A program made the position numbers and the translations under genes. This document shows, piece by piece, positions 1-8,047 of a DNA stretch of 64,000 nucleotides. The DNA is from Pseudazoarcus sp963975885 (lineage in GTDB: Bacteria > Pseudomonadota > Gammaproteobacteria > Burkholderiales > Rhodocyclaceae): assembly GCA_963975885.1 (NCBI GenBank), contig CAXBIS010000015.1, positions 28,366 to 92,365 on the forward strand, written 5' to 3'. Position 1 is the first letter of the stretch. The number at the start of each line of letters is the position of its first letter. Below the pieces are notes generated by a model, which did not search any database, was not told the origin of the DNA, and worked only from the letters and a program-made list of their open reading frames with translations.

Positions 1-1962
1 CCACGCACGTTCGTCGCGGTCGAGCGCATCCAGCGCGGCCCAGCCCAACCCCAGCGTGGCGGTGGCCAGTGCGCTGCGCACGCGGCGCGGCGCATCCGGC
101 TCGGCGCAGGCTTCCAGCCACAGTTGCAGTTCGGCGGCCTGCGCGCTGGCGAAGACCGAATCGCGGCCCGACAGGTACACGCTGCGCACGCCGCGCGCGG
201 ACAGCGCCTCGCGCACGATGGCGGCCTCATTGCGGGTGTTCACGAGCACGGCGATGTCGGCCGGGCGCAGCGGCGTGAAGTTCTCACCCTGCCGAAACCC
301 AGCCTGCGAATCGGCCAGCAAACGGCGGATGGTGCTGGCGCAACTTGCGGCGATCAGCGCGCGCTCGTCGCCGCGTTTCGCCTTGCCTTCGGGCGCGGGC
401 AGATGCCACAGGTTGAGCGGCGCAAAACCCGGCTCGGCACATTCGAAACGCTCGTCACGCCCTTTCGCACCGGCCGGCGCAAACGGCACCGGGCTGTCGG
501 CGCCGGCACCGAACAGGAAGGCGCCGTCGGCCTGTTGGTCGGCAAAGGCAAACACGCGGTTGGCGGCATCCACCATGCCGAGGGTCGAGCGGTGGTTGCG
601 GTTGAGCGTGTACAGCCGCCCGGCGCAGGCGCGGCGCGCCACCAGATAGGTGTGGATGTCGGCGCCACGGAAGGCATAGATGGCCTGCTTGGGGTCACCG
701 ATGAGCACCAGCGCGCAGTCCTCGGACGGCGCGGCGACGCGGTACACGGCGTCGAAGATGCGGTACTGCACCGGGTCGGTGTCCTGGAATTCGTCGATCA
801 GCGCGACCGGGTACTTGGCGCGGATGCGCGCGGCAAGCTGCGGGCCGTTGGGGCCTTCGAGCGCGGCGGCCAGGCGTGCGAGCAGGTCGTCGAAGCCGAT
901 CTCGGCGCGGCGGCGTTTCTCGGCCTCGAAGCGCGCGGCCACCCAGCGCGCGGCGTGACGCAGCACGTCGGCGCGGGCGTCGGGCAGCTCGGCCAACGCC
1001 GGCTGCAGGGCCTCGATGGCGGCAAAGGCCGGATGGTCGGGCGGCTCGCCCTTCTTCTTCCAGGCCTCACGCACGCCGTCCGGTGACAGACGCTTGAAGG
1101 CCGAATCGCTCAGGCCCGGATCAATGGCGTCCGGATCGGCCTGCCAGGCGTCGAGCGCATTCAGCCAGCCGTCGTACCAGTCGCGGCGCAAGCTCACGCC
1201 CTGCGCGCGCGCCTCGTCGAACAACAGGCGCAGCTCGGCCACCCATGCAGCCCACGGCGCCTTCAACTCGGCCAGCAAGCGATTGCGCTCTGCCAGCACG
1301 CTGGCCAGCGTCGCGGCCGGATCGTCGGCCGGCGGCAGGCGGTCGGCGTGGCCGGGCACATCCTTCAGCGCCCCGGCCAGCACGTCCGGCGCGGCCCACC
1401 AGCGGCGCACCTCGGCCACGGATTCGGCCGGCAGCGGCAGCATGAAGCTGCGCCACCAGTCGCGCACGGCTTCCAGCCGCAGTTCGGAATGATCGGTTTC
1501 CAGCTTCAGCGCAAAGGGGCTGCCGCTGTCGAAGGCGTGTTCGGCCAGCACGCGGCGGCACCAGGCGTGGATGGTGGATACGGCCGCTTCGTCCATCCAC
1601 TCGGCCGCCATGCGCAGGCGACGCGCGCGGCCGGGCAATTCGACTGCGGAATAGCCGGCGCGCAGTCCGGTGAGGAATTCGTCGGCGGCCGATTCGGGCT
1701 GCTCGAAGGCGCTGGCGGCTTCGCTCAGGCGGCGGCGGATGCGGTCGCGCAGTTCGCGCGTAGCCGCTTCGGTGAAGGTCACGACCAGGATTTCGGGCGG
1801 GTCGAGTTCGCGCGCAAAGGCCGCGTCCCCGCCGTGGCCGAGCACCAGCCGCACGTAAAGCGCGGCGATGGTCCAAGTCTTTCCGGTGCCGGCAGCGGCC
1901 TCGATCAGACGGCTGCCGGACAGCGGAAAGGTCGCGGCGTCGAGCGAAAGCGGAATACTCAT
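1..1962 (-). CDS. recB: Exodeoxyribonuclease V subunit beta RecB, 5' part (runs off the window)
   Basis: This is the ATP-dependent 3'-5' helicase (and, in the missing C-terminus, nuclease) subunit of RecBCD, which processes double-strand DNA ends for homologous recombination. The visible 654 residues carry the Walker A motif GTGKT at residues 25-29, the superfamily 1 motif II IDEFQDTDP and the following GDPKQAIYAFRG motif, in the order expected for a UvrD/RecB-like helicase. The ATG start overlaps the recC stop as ATGA, which fixes the start and implies translational coupling. The nuclease domain lies beyond base 1, so the gene is cut by the window edge rather than broken. recD would be expected further along the same strand but is not visible. 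Confidence 0.95.
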   Translation of the reverse strand, partial: MSIPLSLDAATFPLSGSRLIEAAAGTGKTWTIAALYVRLVLGHGGDAAFARELDPPEILVVTFTEAATRELRDRIRRRLSEAASAFEQPESAADEFLTGLRAGYSAVELPGRARRLRMAAEWMDEAAVSTIHAWCRRVLAEHAFDSGSPFALKLETDHSELRLEAVRDWWRSFMLPLPAESVAEVRRWWAAPDVLAGALKDVPGHADRLPPADDPAATLASVLAERNRLLAELKAPWAAWVAELRLLFDEARAQGVSLRRDWYDGWLNALDAWQADPDAIDPGLSDSAFKRLSPDGVREAWKKKGEPPDHPAFAAIEALQPALAELPDARADVLRHAARWVAARFEAEKRRRAEIGFDDLLARLAAALEGPNGPQLAARIRAKYPVALIDEFQDTDPVQYRIFDAVYRVAAPSEDCALVLIGDPKQAIYAFRGADIHTYLVARRACAGRLYTLNRNHRSTLGMVDAANRVFAFADQQADGAFLFGAGADSPVPFAPAGAKGRDERFECAEPGFAPLNLWHLPAPEGKAKRGDERALIAASCASTIRRLLADSQAGFRQGENFTPLRPADIAVLVNTRNEAAIVREALSARGVRSVYLSGRDSVFASAQAAELQLWLEACAEPDAPRRVRSALATATLGLGWAALDALDRDERAW

Positions 1963-4900
1963 TCGCCCTCCTCCGCGCCACCGTGCAGGGCATCGAGCAT
2001 GGGCTGCAGCAGGCGCGCGGCCCACTCCGCCAGCCCGCCGGCTTCGAGCGCGGCGTAGTCGGGCCAGGCGCGCGCCAGATGCGGGTCGTCGCCGCGCTCG
2101 CCTGCGGAGTTGAAATCATCGCCCTCGTAGGTCTTGCGCGCAGTCTTGCCGGTGAGCAGTTCGGCCGCGGTCTTCACTGCAAAGGGCAGCGGGCGGCACA
2201 GGCCGGTGTCGCGGGCGCGCAGCAGGTCGGCCAGCAGCGCATGCGCGGTGTCGGCGGGCAGTGGCGCAAAGCGTGCATCGCCCACGGCAGAGAGCAGACG
2301 CGTGACGGTCGGCCCGCCCAGCTGCGCGGCGAGGTGCGCCGGCCAGTGGCGCCACAACACGTGATGACGCCAGCGCCCTTTCTTGCCGTCGACCACGTTG
2401 CTGGCGACCAGCAACACGCGGGCGCGCCCGCCGGCAGCGTCGGCACGCAGACCGCTCAAACGGTCGGCCAGCGCAAGACGGCGACCATCGACGTCGGCCT
2501 CCACCGCCACGGCTTCGTCTTCCAGCGTCTGCGGCCACAGAGCCAGCTCGGCGGCGTATTGCTCGAACAGCACCTGCATCGGCAGCGCCAGTTCGTGCGC
2601 CTCGACCACGCCGAAACCGCCCGGCGCAAAGTCGCCGCGCCGCGCGATGCGCGCCAGCCCGGCTTCGCGCGCGGCGTCGACGTCGCCCCCGGCGGCCAGC
2701 GCGCGCGCCTGCACGGTAATCAGTTCGTCGCCGCGCTGCCAGCGGTGCAGGCCATCGGCGTTGAAGGGTTCGACGTCATCGGTGACGGCTTCTTCACGCG
2801 ACAGGTCCACGCCCAGGCGCGTGCGGAAGAAGCCCTTCACCGGATCACGCAGGAAGCGCGAAAGCTCGTCGAGCGTGAGCGGCTCGTCGCTGACGAGCGG
2901 TTCCAGCGCGGCGTCGCCCGCAGGACGTGCGGCAGCGGATTCGCGCCACTCGCGCGCGTAGGTGAACAACTCGGCGTCATTGCCGAAATACGCCGGGCTG
3001 AAGGGCTGGAGCCGGTGTTCGACGGTGAGCCGCTTCAGCAGATCGCCGTCGCTCGCGCGCCAGCCGGCGGCAAGGTGATCGCGCAACTGCCCGACCAGCA
3101 CCGAGGCCGGGCGCTCGACGTTGTCGGTGATGCTGCGGCCGACCCACGACACATACAGCACGTCGCGCGCGGACAGCAGCGCTTCGAGGAACAGGTAGCG
3201 GTCGTCCTCGCGGCGCGAGCGGTCGCCGGGGCGCATCTGGCCGGGGCGGCCCATCAGGTCGAAATCCAGCGGCGCGCGGGTGCGCGGATAATCGCCGTCG
3301 TTCATGCCGAGCAGGCAGACGTGGCGGAAGGGGATGGCGCGCATCGGCATCAGCGTGGCGAAGGTCACCGCACCGGCGAAGAAGCGCTGTGTGAGGCCGC
3401 CGGTGTCGAGCGCGCTCATCCAGTGTTCGGCCACCACCGCCAGCGGCAGCGGTTCGGTGAGCCCGGCTTCCAAGCAGGCGTCGGCCCAGTCGGTGAGCGC
3501 GGTATTGAGGCGCTCGACGGTCAGCGCGGCCTCCGCGTCATCCCCTGCATCGAAGAAATCGGCGAGCAGCTTTGCGAGGCGTTCGCGCCATTGCTGCGGC
3601 GACGCCGGCTCGCGCAAGGCGCGCCACGCGGCGTCCAGCCGCGCGACGAGTTGCGCCAGCGGCCCGAGCAGCGCGGCGTCCAGCCCGCCGATCTCGCCGT
3701 GGGACTCGATGCCGTGCCAGGCCACGTCGCGCCCGGCGGCGTAGCCGAGCAACATGCGGCGCAGGCCGAACAACCAGGTGTGGTCGGCATCGTCCGTGGG
3801 CGGCAGATCGAGCGCGGCGCGGTGTTCGGCGTGCAGGCCCCAGCGCACGTTGCCGCCACGAATCCAGCGCGCGAGCGTGGGCAAGTCGGACTCATCCAGC
3901 CCGAAGCGGCGGCGCAGCGCCGGCACGTCGAGCAGGTCCAGCACGTCGCTGGCGGTGACGCGCGCATTGGGCAGGCCAAGCAGCAGCTCCAGGCCCTGCA
4001 CCAGCGGGTCGGTGGCGCGGCTGCCCTGGTCTGCCAGGCAATACGGGATGCGGCGCGCATCGTTCGCGTCATGCAGGCCGAACACGGCGCGCACGTGCGG
4101 GGCGTAGGCGTCGATGTCCGGCACCATCACGATGATGTCGCGCGCGCGCAGCGCCGGATCGGCGTCGAAGGCGGCGAGCAGGCGGTCGTGCAGGATCTCG
4201 ACCTCGCGCTGCGGGCTGTGGGCGATATGGAACTGGATGGAATGATCATCGGGCGCCACCGCTGGCCAGCTCTCGCGCGTCTCGGCCAGCGGGCGCAGAT
4301 CGCGGATGTCGTCCTGCAGTTGCGCGAGCAGCGTGGCGCCGCCGGTGGGCTCGAAGCGGTCGATGCGCTGGCCGATGCCGGCCAGCAGTTCGGCGTGCCG
4401 ACCGCGTGCGGTGGCGTCGTCATAGGAATCGATCAGCGCAATGAAATCCCGCCCCTGCCGGCCCCACGCTGCGAGCAGCGGCTGGGCATGAGCGTGCAGT
4501 GCGTCCTCGGGCAGTTCTTCCGGAAAGCCGGCGCGGCGCTGCTGACGGCTGGTGCGCTCGCGGCGCAGCAGTTCGCGCCCTTGCACGATGTCGGCCCAGT
4601 GGTGCTCGCAGGGGTTGTGCACGCACATCAGCACCTGCGACCAACGCGCCATCGCCGCCAGCACTTCCAGCGACTGCTGCGGCAGCGACGAAATGCCGAA
4701 CACCAGCACGCGGCGCGGCAGACCCGGCGGGCGCTCGTCACCGGCCGATTCCACCACTTCCATGAAACGCTCATGCACCGCCGCCCGGCCGCCGGTGGCG
4801 GGCAGGCCGGCCTGCGCCAGATCGGCACACAGCGCGCGCCACAACGCCGGCTGCCAGCGCTGGTCTTCGGGCAACGGTTCGTGCCGGCCGAGCAGATCAG

Positions 4901-5411
4901 GCAGCACATCCTCACCCGCCGCCCAGGCCGCCAGCCAGTCGGCGCGGTACACCTGATACTGGTCAAACAGGTCGGCCAGACGGCCGGCCAGCTGAAAGCG
5001 CTTGCGCGCATCCGCGTCATCAGAAAGAAAGCGCGCCAGCGGCGCATACACCGGGTCTTGCAGCAATTCCGGCAGCAAACGCATCAGCCGCCACACCAGC
5101 CGCGACTCATCCAGCGGCGAAGCCTCCGGCACCGCCTCACGCCCCAGCACCGCGCGATACACGCGCCAGAAGAAACGCGACGGCAGATCAAAACGCATCG
5201 CCGCCGCAATGCCGCAACCGCCCTCGCGCTCGTCCGCCAGCGCCAGCCGCAACCACTGCGCAATGCCGTTGCTCTGCACCAGCACCGTCTCGTCTTCCAG
5301 CGGCGCCAGCGGGTGATGCCGCATCCACGCTACCAGCACGTCGCGCAGCGCCTCGGCACGGTTGCCGTGAACGAGGATCAGGCCGGTCGGAAGGTCAGGG
5401 GTAAGGGACAT
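1959..5411 (-). CDS. recC: Exodeoxyribonuclease V subunit gamma RecC
   Basis: RecC is the inactive-helicase/nuclease-like subunit that holds RecBCD together and, in the well-studied enzymes, recognises Chi. The protein is about 1150 residues, the usual RecC length, and opens with the typical GLILVHGNRAEAL stretch. I chose the ATG at 5411 (MSLTPDLPTG) over a GTG eight codons upstream, because a duplicated copy of this 5' end near 10.05 kb also has a conserved ATG at the corresponding point. The stop codon overlaps recB by 4 bases. No strong Shine-Dalgarno is visible before either start. Confidence 0.94.
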   Translation of the reverse strand: MSLTPDLPTGLILVHGNRAEALRDVLVAWMRHHPLAPLEDETVLVQSNGIAQWLRLALADEREGGCGIAAAMRFDLPSRFFWRVYRAVLGREAVPEASPLDESRLVWRLMRLLPELLQDPVYAPLARFLSDDADARKRFQLAGRLADLFDQYQVYRADWLAAWAAGEDVLPDLLGRHEPLPEDQRWQPALWRALCADLAQAGLPATGGRAAVHERFMEVVESAGDERPPGLPRRVLVFGISSLPQQSLEVLAAMARWSQVLMCVHNPCEHHWADIVQGRELLRRERTSRQQRRAGFPEELPEDALHAHAQPLLAAWGRQGRDFIALIDSYDDATARGRHAELLAGIGQRIDRFEPTGGATLLAQLQDDIRDLRPLAETRESWPAVAPDDHSIQFHIAHSPQREVEILHDRLLAAFDADPALRARDIIVMVPDIDAYAPHVRAVFGLHDANDARRIPYCLADQGSRATDPLVQGLELLLGLPNARVTASDVLDLLDVPALRRRFGLDESDLPTLARWIRGGNVRWGLHAEHRAALDLPPTDDADHTWLFGLRRMLLGYAAGRDVAWHGIESHGEIGGLDAALLGPLAQLVARLDAAWRALREPASPQQWRERLAKLLADFFDAGDDAEAALTVERLNTALTDWADACLEAGLTEPLPLAVVAEHWMSALDTGGLTQRFFAGAVTFATLMPMRAIPFRHVCLLGMNDGDYPRTRAPLDFDLMGRPGQMRPGDRSRREDDRYLFLEALLSARDVLYVSWVGRSITDNVERPASVLVGQLRDHLAAGWRASDGDLLKRLTVEHRLQPFSPAYFGNDAELFTYAREWRESAAARPAGDAALEPLVSDEPLTLDELSRFLRDPVKGFFRTRLGVDLSREEAVTDDVEPFNADGLHRWQRGDELITVQARALAAGGDVDAAREAGLARIARRGDFAPGGFGVVEAHELALPMQVLFEQYAAELALWPQTLEDEAVAVEADVDGRRLALADRLSGLRADAAGGRARVLLVASNVVDGKKGRWRHHVLWRHWPAHLAAQLGGPTVTRLLSAVGDARFAPLPADTAHALLADLLRARDTGLCRPLPFAVKTAAELLTGKTARKTYEGDDFNSAGERGDDPHLARAWPDYAALEAGGLAEWAARLLQPMLDALHGGAEEGE

Positions 5412-5495
5412 GCGCGAAGGATACCGGACGTGCACGGCAGGCCGCGTTGCGCGCCTGTCAGATAGTGCGCAGGCGGGAGGGGACTCAGGTGGAAG

Positions 5496-5519
5496 GGGGG
5501 TCTGAGCCCAATTAACTTC
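5496..5519 (-). repeat. GGGGTC-palindrome repeat, copy 1 (degenerate)
   Basis: On the minus strand this reads AAGTTAATTGGGCTCAGACC followed by further Cs. A near-identical copy in the same orientation lies about 960 bases away at 6458-6481, on the other side of the DUF4238 gene. Copy 1 has lost perfect symmetry at one base of the GGGGTCAGACCCC palindrome. Similar short palindromes are common interspersed repeats in proteobacteria, but which element moves this one is not visible here. Confidence 0.6.
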
Positions 5520-5545
5520 GGTGAAATGAGATGCCAGGCTTTTCT

Positions 5546-6427
5546 CTAAACGACAATACGCTGCTCCTCTCCAGAATACTTTTTCACAAAACTTTCTAGC
5601 GTGTCTGATTTGTGATCGGCGAACACTCGCTGACGCGCTGCACGTACAACTCCGCGATTGAACTTACGGGCCTCAGAAGGTGAGAGCCGGAATACATGCA
5701 TCGAGGGGTAGCCCCGTTTGGGCGTGCATACAAGAGCTAGGTCCTTGCGCAAATTGATAAGCAGCTCTGCGTCGGGATGTGCAGGCCCGAGCTGAGATAG
5801 TCCAACAGCGCCCCCTGAAAAAACAACTGGATTGTCTGATGTCACCAATGGGACGGTCTCGGGCGGAACAAAGAATTGCCAATTCTTTCTGAGAGCACTA
5901 TTGGCGATTTGCTCAGCCACCCTAACCATCGGCTCAAGCGAGACCCATGGTTTTGCTTCCGCTCTCGCGCCATATTTCTCTAGCCCCTCGGCGATCCACG
6001 AGTTTTGATCGGCCAAATGCTCTAGCGTTCTTTGTGCGACCCATGTGTACATCGCATCTATGCCGTCTCGGAAACTCGGAACTCTGGTCAGCGAAAGGCC
6101 AACAAAGAATGCAAGCGCTTCTTGACTCCCGTTGTCTAAAGTCACGATTTTTTCAGGGATAGCATCGATACGACTTAGGATCTTAGGAATTTCGTTATCA
6201 ATCGTTTGTGCTAAAGCACTTTCAAGTGAATCATTGTCTGGAGTACCGTCCTCCCGCTCTTGAGAATAATATGCCGGCGCCCAGGCGATGGATCGAACCG
6301 ATTTCTTTCGCGGAATCCGGCCGGGCTGCTTGTCGTAAACCCACACAAACGAGCGCGACGCATCACCGGCCTCCGTAAAACCTCGGAGATAACCTTGCGG
6401 AACAAAATGGTGACGGATGGAGCTCAT
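5546..6427 (-). CDS. DUF4238 family protein
   Basis: This 293-residue soluble protein has the DUF4238 hallmarks: an N-terminal HHFVPQGYLRGFT segment at about residues 6-18 and a later TSDNPV motif. The biochemical function of the family is not known to me. Base composition is clearly lower in GC than the flanking recC and upp, a sign of recent acquisition. It starts with ATG a few bases after a GTTAGGT sequence that resembles an integron core site, and it is bracketed by two direct GGGGTC-palindrome repeats. It is read in the same direction as the neighbouring 172-residue gene. Its placement with attC-like sites suggests it arrived as a gene cassette, but no attC is visible at its own 3' end. 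Confidence 0.8.
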   Translation of the reverse strand: MSSIRHHFVPQGYLRGFTEAGDASRSFVWVYDKQPGRIPRKKSVRSIAWAPAYYSQEREDGTPDNDSLESALAQTIDNEIPKILSRIDAIPEKIVTLDNGSQEALAFFVGLSLTRVPSFRDGIDAMYTWVAQRTLEHLADQNSWIAEGLEKYGARAEAKPWVSLEPMVRVAEQIANSALRKNWQFFVPPETVPLVTSDNPVVFSGGAVGLSQLGPAHPDAELLINLRKDLALVCTPKRGYPSMHVFRLSPSEARKFNRGVVRAARQRVFADHKSDTLESFVKKYSGEEQRIVV

Positions 6428-6457
6428 TGCAACCTAACATTTAACACGAGCGTGAAA

Positions 6458-6481
6458 TGGGGTCTGACCCCAATTAACTTC
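6458..6481 (-). repeat. GGGGTC-palindrome repeat, copy 2 (intact)
   Basis: The minus strand contains AAGTTAATTGGGGTCAGACC with a perfect GGGGTCAGACCCC inverted repeat at its end. It lies between the DUF4238 start and the upstream attC-like site, and is in the same orientation as copy 1 at 5496-5519. The two copies therefore form direct repeats around the DUF4238 gene. Confidence 0.65.
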
Positions 6482-6544
6482 CTCGCTCTGGAGTTCGTGA
6501 CGGCAGATCGAAAGCTGGCGAGCGCGTTTCCCGGCAGAGCGCGG

Positions 6545-6619
6545 GTTCTAACCGCTGCGTAAGGTTTGAGCTCAGGCCGCGGCCCGTCAGGGCTGTCGCG
6601 CCAGCAGCGAAGGTTATGC
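6545..6619 (-). other. Integron attC-like recombination site (2)
   Basis: On the minus strand the site opens with GCATAAC (R''), overlapping the stop codon of the 172-residue gene, followed by TTCGCTGC. About 75 bases on it closes with GCAGCG and GTTAGAAC (R'). TTCGCTGC/GCAGCG form the inner stem pair. The R'' GCATAAC is the complement of GTTATGC, the core at the upstream end of the same gene segment, which is exactly what a cassette integrated from a circle should show. R' deviates at one position from the GTTRRRY consensus. Assignment is by eye only. Confidence 0.68.
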
Positions 6620-7132
6620 GCGATCGTAAATTAGTTCGCGCCAGTATTCTACGGTTGCCTTTAGCGCCGGAAGAAACTCGGCTTGTGTCTTGTCTTTTCG
6701 TATAAACACTACCGCCGACCTTGCGCCATTGCCCTCTGACTCGCCAAAGTACTCCTCAGATAGCCCGATGAGCGCCTCGTCGCCGCTAAGCTCAATTGTC
6801 TCAATGGACCCGCAGGAATTTACGTGCGAGTGGGCCGCATATTTGCTGGCCGCATCGGTGTATAGATGCTTATACGCGTTGGCGATACTCCGAACATCCC
6901 TAAAGGAACCGGAGGTCTGGTTAGAAACATGTTCCACAAACTTTCCAATGCTAGGAAAATGCCTCACTGCATCAGGGTTGTTCCGCCGACTGAATTCAAA
7001 GTAGTGATCGGCCAGGTGCGATGCAGAGACTGCGGCATTAAATGCTCGGCGAACGCAGCCTGGGTTTTCCTCGCAGTCGACTTGGTTTCCTTCAACAAAG
7101 GACTCAAAGAACTGTGTTGGCGTCATGGCCAT
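6614..7132 (-). CDS. Hypothetical protein in an integron-type gene cassette
   Basis: I do not recognise this 172-residue protein. It appears soluble and globular, with no signal peptide or membrane segment. A helical middle part contains RSIANAYKHLY at about residues 80-90, reminiscent of other small orphan proteins in cassettes. GC content is lower than in the core genes. The gene fits tightly between two attC-like sites (7158-7217 upstream, 6545-6619 downstream), with its stop codon inside the first bases of the downstream site, the standard layout of an integron gene cassette. The ATG at 7132 has a second ATG two codons later; a G-rich stretch just upstream could serve as ribosome-binding site. 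Confidence 0.75.
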   Translation of the reverse strand: MAMTPTQFFESFVEGNQVDCEENPGCVRRAFNAAVSASHLADHYFEFSRRNNPDAVRHFPSIGKFVEHVSNQTSGSFRDVRSIANAYKHLYTDAASKYAAHSHVNSCGSIETIELSGDEALIGLSEEYFGESEGNGARSAVVFIRKDKTQAEFLPALKATVEYWRELIYDRA

Positions 7133-7157
7133 CTGAACCCCCCCACCTTCCCCGAGC

Positions 7158-7217
7158 GCATAACGCTACAATTAAGCCGCGCCGCGAAGCGTCGTCGGCT
7201 TGAATGACTTGTTAGGC
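7158..7217 (-). other. Integron attC-like recombination site (1), aadA-type
   Basis: Read on the minus strand, this 60-base site begins with GCCTAAC, continues with CATTCAAGCCGACGACGC and a GCGGCG-containing hairpin centre, then GCGGCTTAATT, and ends with GCGTTATGC. From memory, this arrangement and much of the base sequence closely match the classical attC of aadA cassettes. The arms AAGCCG/CGGCTT pair perfectly. It lies 25 bases upstream of the 172-residue gene, so it should be the attC of the preceding cassette, whose body now appears replaced by REPIN sequence directly abutting GCCTAAC. Confidence 0.82.
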
Positions 7218-7326
7218 AGCCCGCGTAGGGCGCAATAAGCAACGCGCATTGCGCCGAATGTTCACCGCGCATGCACCTGTATACCTCATCCGGCGCAATG
7301 CCTTTCAGTTATTGCGCCCTACGCTG
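7218..7326 (+). repeat. REPIN A (two inverted REP sequences)
   Basis: A forward REP (AGCCCGCGTAGGGCGCAATA, ending GCGCATTGCGCCGAATG) is followed about 30 bases later by the inverted REP (CGGCGCAATGCC ending ATTGCGCCCTACGC). This makes a doublet that can fold into a long hairpin. It begins at the very first base after attC site 1. The same REP family occurs elsewhere in the window and around the RAYT gene at 51150-51683. Confidence 0.85.
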
Positions 7327-7381
7327 TCTCAAGCGGCCACTCACTGGGAAATGGGGGGGCTGTCCGCCCCTAAAAAACTTG

Positions 7382-7474
7382 TCAGTAGTGAAACCGCAAC
7401 TGCGCGATCTGCACCGCATCACCCTCCACGCGATAGACGATGCGGTGCTCATCGTCGATGCGGCGGGACCACCA
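7382..7474 (-). pseudogene. yoeB: yoeB toxin remnant (last 30 residues only)
   Basis: The minus strand encodes WWSRRIDDEHRIVYRVEG and then an ending RFHY-stop, which lines up with the C-terminal third of Txe/YoeB ribosome-dependent mRNA interferases, including the Arg of SRRI and the terminal His-Tyr used in catalysis. The first fifty-odd codons and the start are missing. The sequence switches directly into REPIN B at 7474. The fragment cannot be a functional toxin. It lies downstream of, and in the same direction as, the truncated yefM antitoxin, so the pair is a broken toxin-antitoxin operon. Confidence 0.85.
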
Positions 7475-7585
7475 GCCCGCGTAGGGCGCAATAAGCAACG
7501 CGCATTGCGCCGAATGGTCACCGCGCATGCACCCGGATACCTCATCCGGCGCAATGCCTTTCAGCTATTGCGCCCTACGCGGGCT
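7474..7585 (+). repeat. REPIN B (two inverted REPs) inside yefM-yoeB
   Basis: A complete doublet: forward REP from AGCCCGCGTAGGGCGCAATA, a spacer of about 30 bases, then the inverted REP ending ATTGCGCCCTACGCGGGCT, giving matched outer arms. The spacer is almost identical to that of REPIN A. It replaces the end of yefM and the beginning of yoeB. The last eight codons of the antitoxin reading frame are encoded by the REPIN itself. Confidence 0.88.
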
Positions 7586-7825
7586 GTGCGTGGACCTTCC
7601 CTGACCGCTATCGAATTGCGCAACGGAGGCGAGGATGCGAAGGGCATTGGCGGGGGTACGCAGTAGGTAGGCGGTTTCTTCGAGCGCCTTGTAGTCCTGA
7701 AGCGACAGCATGACCACTGACTGTTCCCCTTTGCGGGTAATAATGATCGGCTCGTGATCCTCACAGACGCGGTCCATGGTGCTGGCGAGATTGGCACGGG
7801 CGGTGGTGTAGGTGACGGTATCCAT
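7565..7825 (-). pseudogene. yefM: Antitoxin YefM (Phd/YefM family), C-terminus replaced
   Basis: This is the antitoxin of a YefM-YoeB module: a DNA-binding Phd/YefM N-domain (MDTVTYTTARANLASTMDRV) followed by the family signature EETAYLLRTPANALRIL. I chose the ATG at 7825 over a GTG seven codons upstream because it aligns with the family start. After about 78 native codons the frame runs into REPIN B and ends with THSPRRAQ, so the C-terminal tail that normally grips YoeB is lost. The N-domain and its operator (TGTACA at 7854-7859) look intact, so it could still bind DNA. Called a pseudogene because the module is broken. Confidence 0.82.
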
Positions 7826-7853
7826 GGCGCGGCTCCGGAAATCCACGCTTAAC

Positions 7854-7859
7854 TGTACA
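7854..7859. promoter_or_regulatory. Possible YefM operator core TGTACA
   Basis: The palindromic hexamer TGTACA, the known core recognised by YefM in yefM-yoeB operators, lies 28 bases upstream of the yefM ATG. Immediately beside it is GTTAAGC (minus strand, 7853-7847), which also fits the integron core consensus GTTRRRY. Either reading is tentative. Confidence 0.45.
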
Positions 7860-8047
7860 ACCCCGAAACCAAACGGCCCAGCACTACATGTCGCCGAAGG
7901 AGCACAACTGCACCCGCGCCCGCCCTAGGAGTTCGGGGTTTGGGCCGCCGTCGGCTGCGGGCGGTGTGGCGACGCGGTTACAGGCGCGGCCAGCAAGCTC
8001 GCCGCTCGGAGTACACTTCGCGCGCTCCCATTCGCCGGACCCGCGCC

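Noticed and set aside
1983..5465. A 1160-codon open frame on the plus strand opposite recC
   Set aside because: It is an antisense shadow caused by high GC and strong third-position bias in recC. Its translation is low-complexity (Arg/Ala/Gln/His-rich) with no domain, while the minus strand gives full RecC.
6614..7132. The 172-residue cassette protein as a HEPN ribonuclease
   Set aside because: The segment RSIANAYKH resembles the Arg-x4-6-His motif only loosely (seven residues between Arg and His), which is too weak for a call.
7218..7585. Repeats near 7.2-7.6 kb as a CRISPR array
   Set aside because: The units are inverted doublets with conserved interiors, not direct repeats with unique spacers, and no cas gene is present.
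7249..7666. Small ORFs across the two REPINs
   Set aside because: They arise from the stop-free REP sequence itself (repeated Arg/Ala-rich words) and have no ribosome-binding sites.
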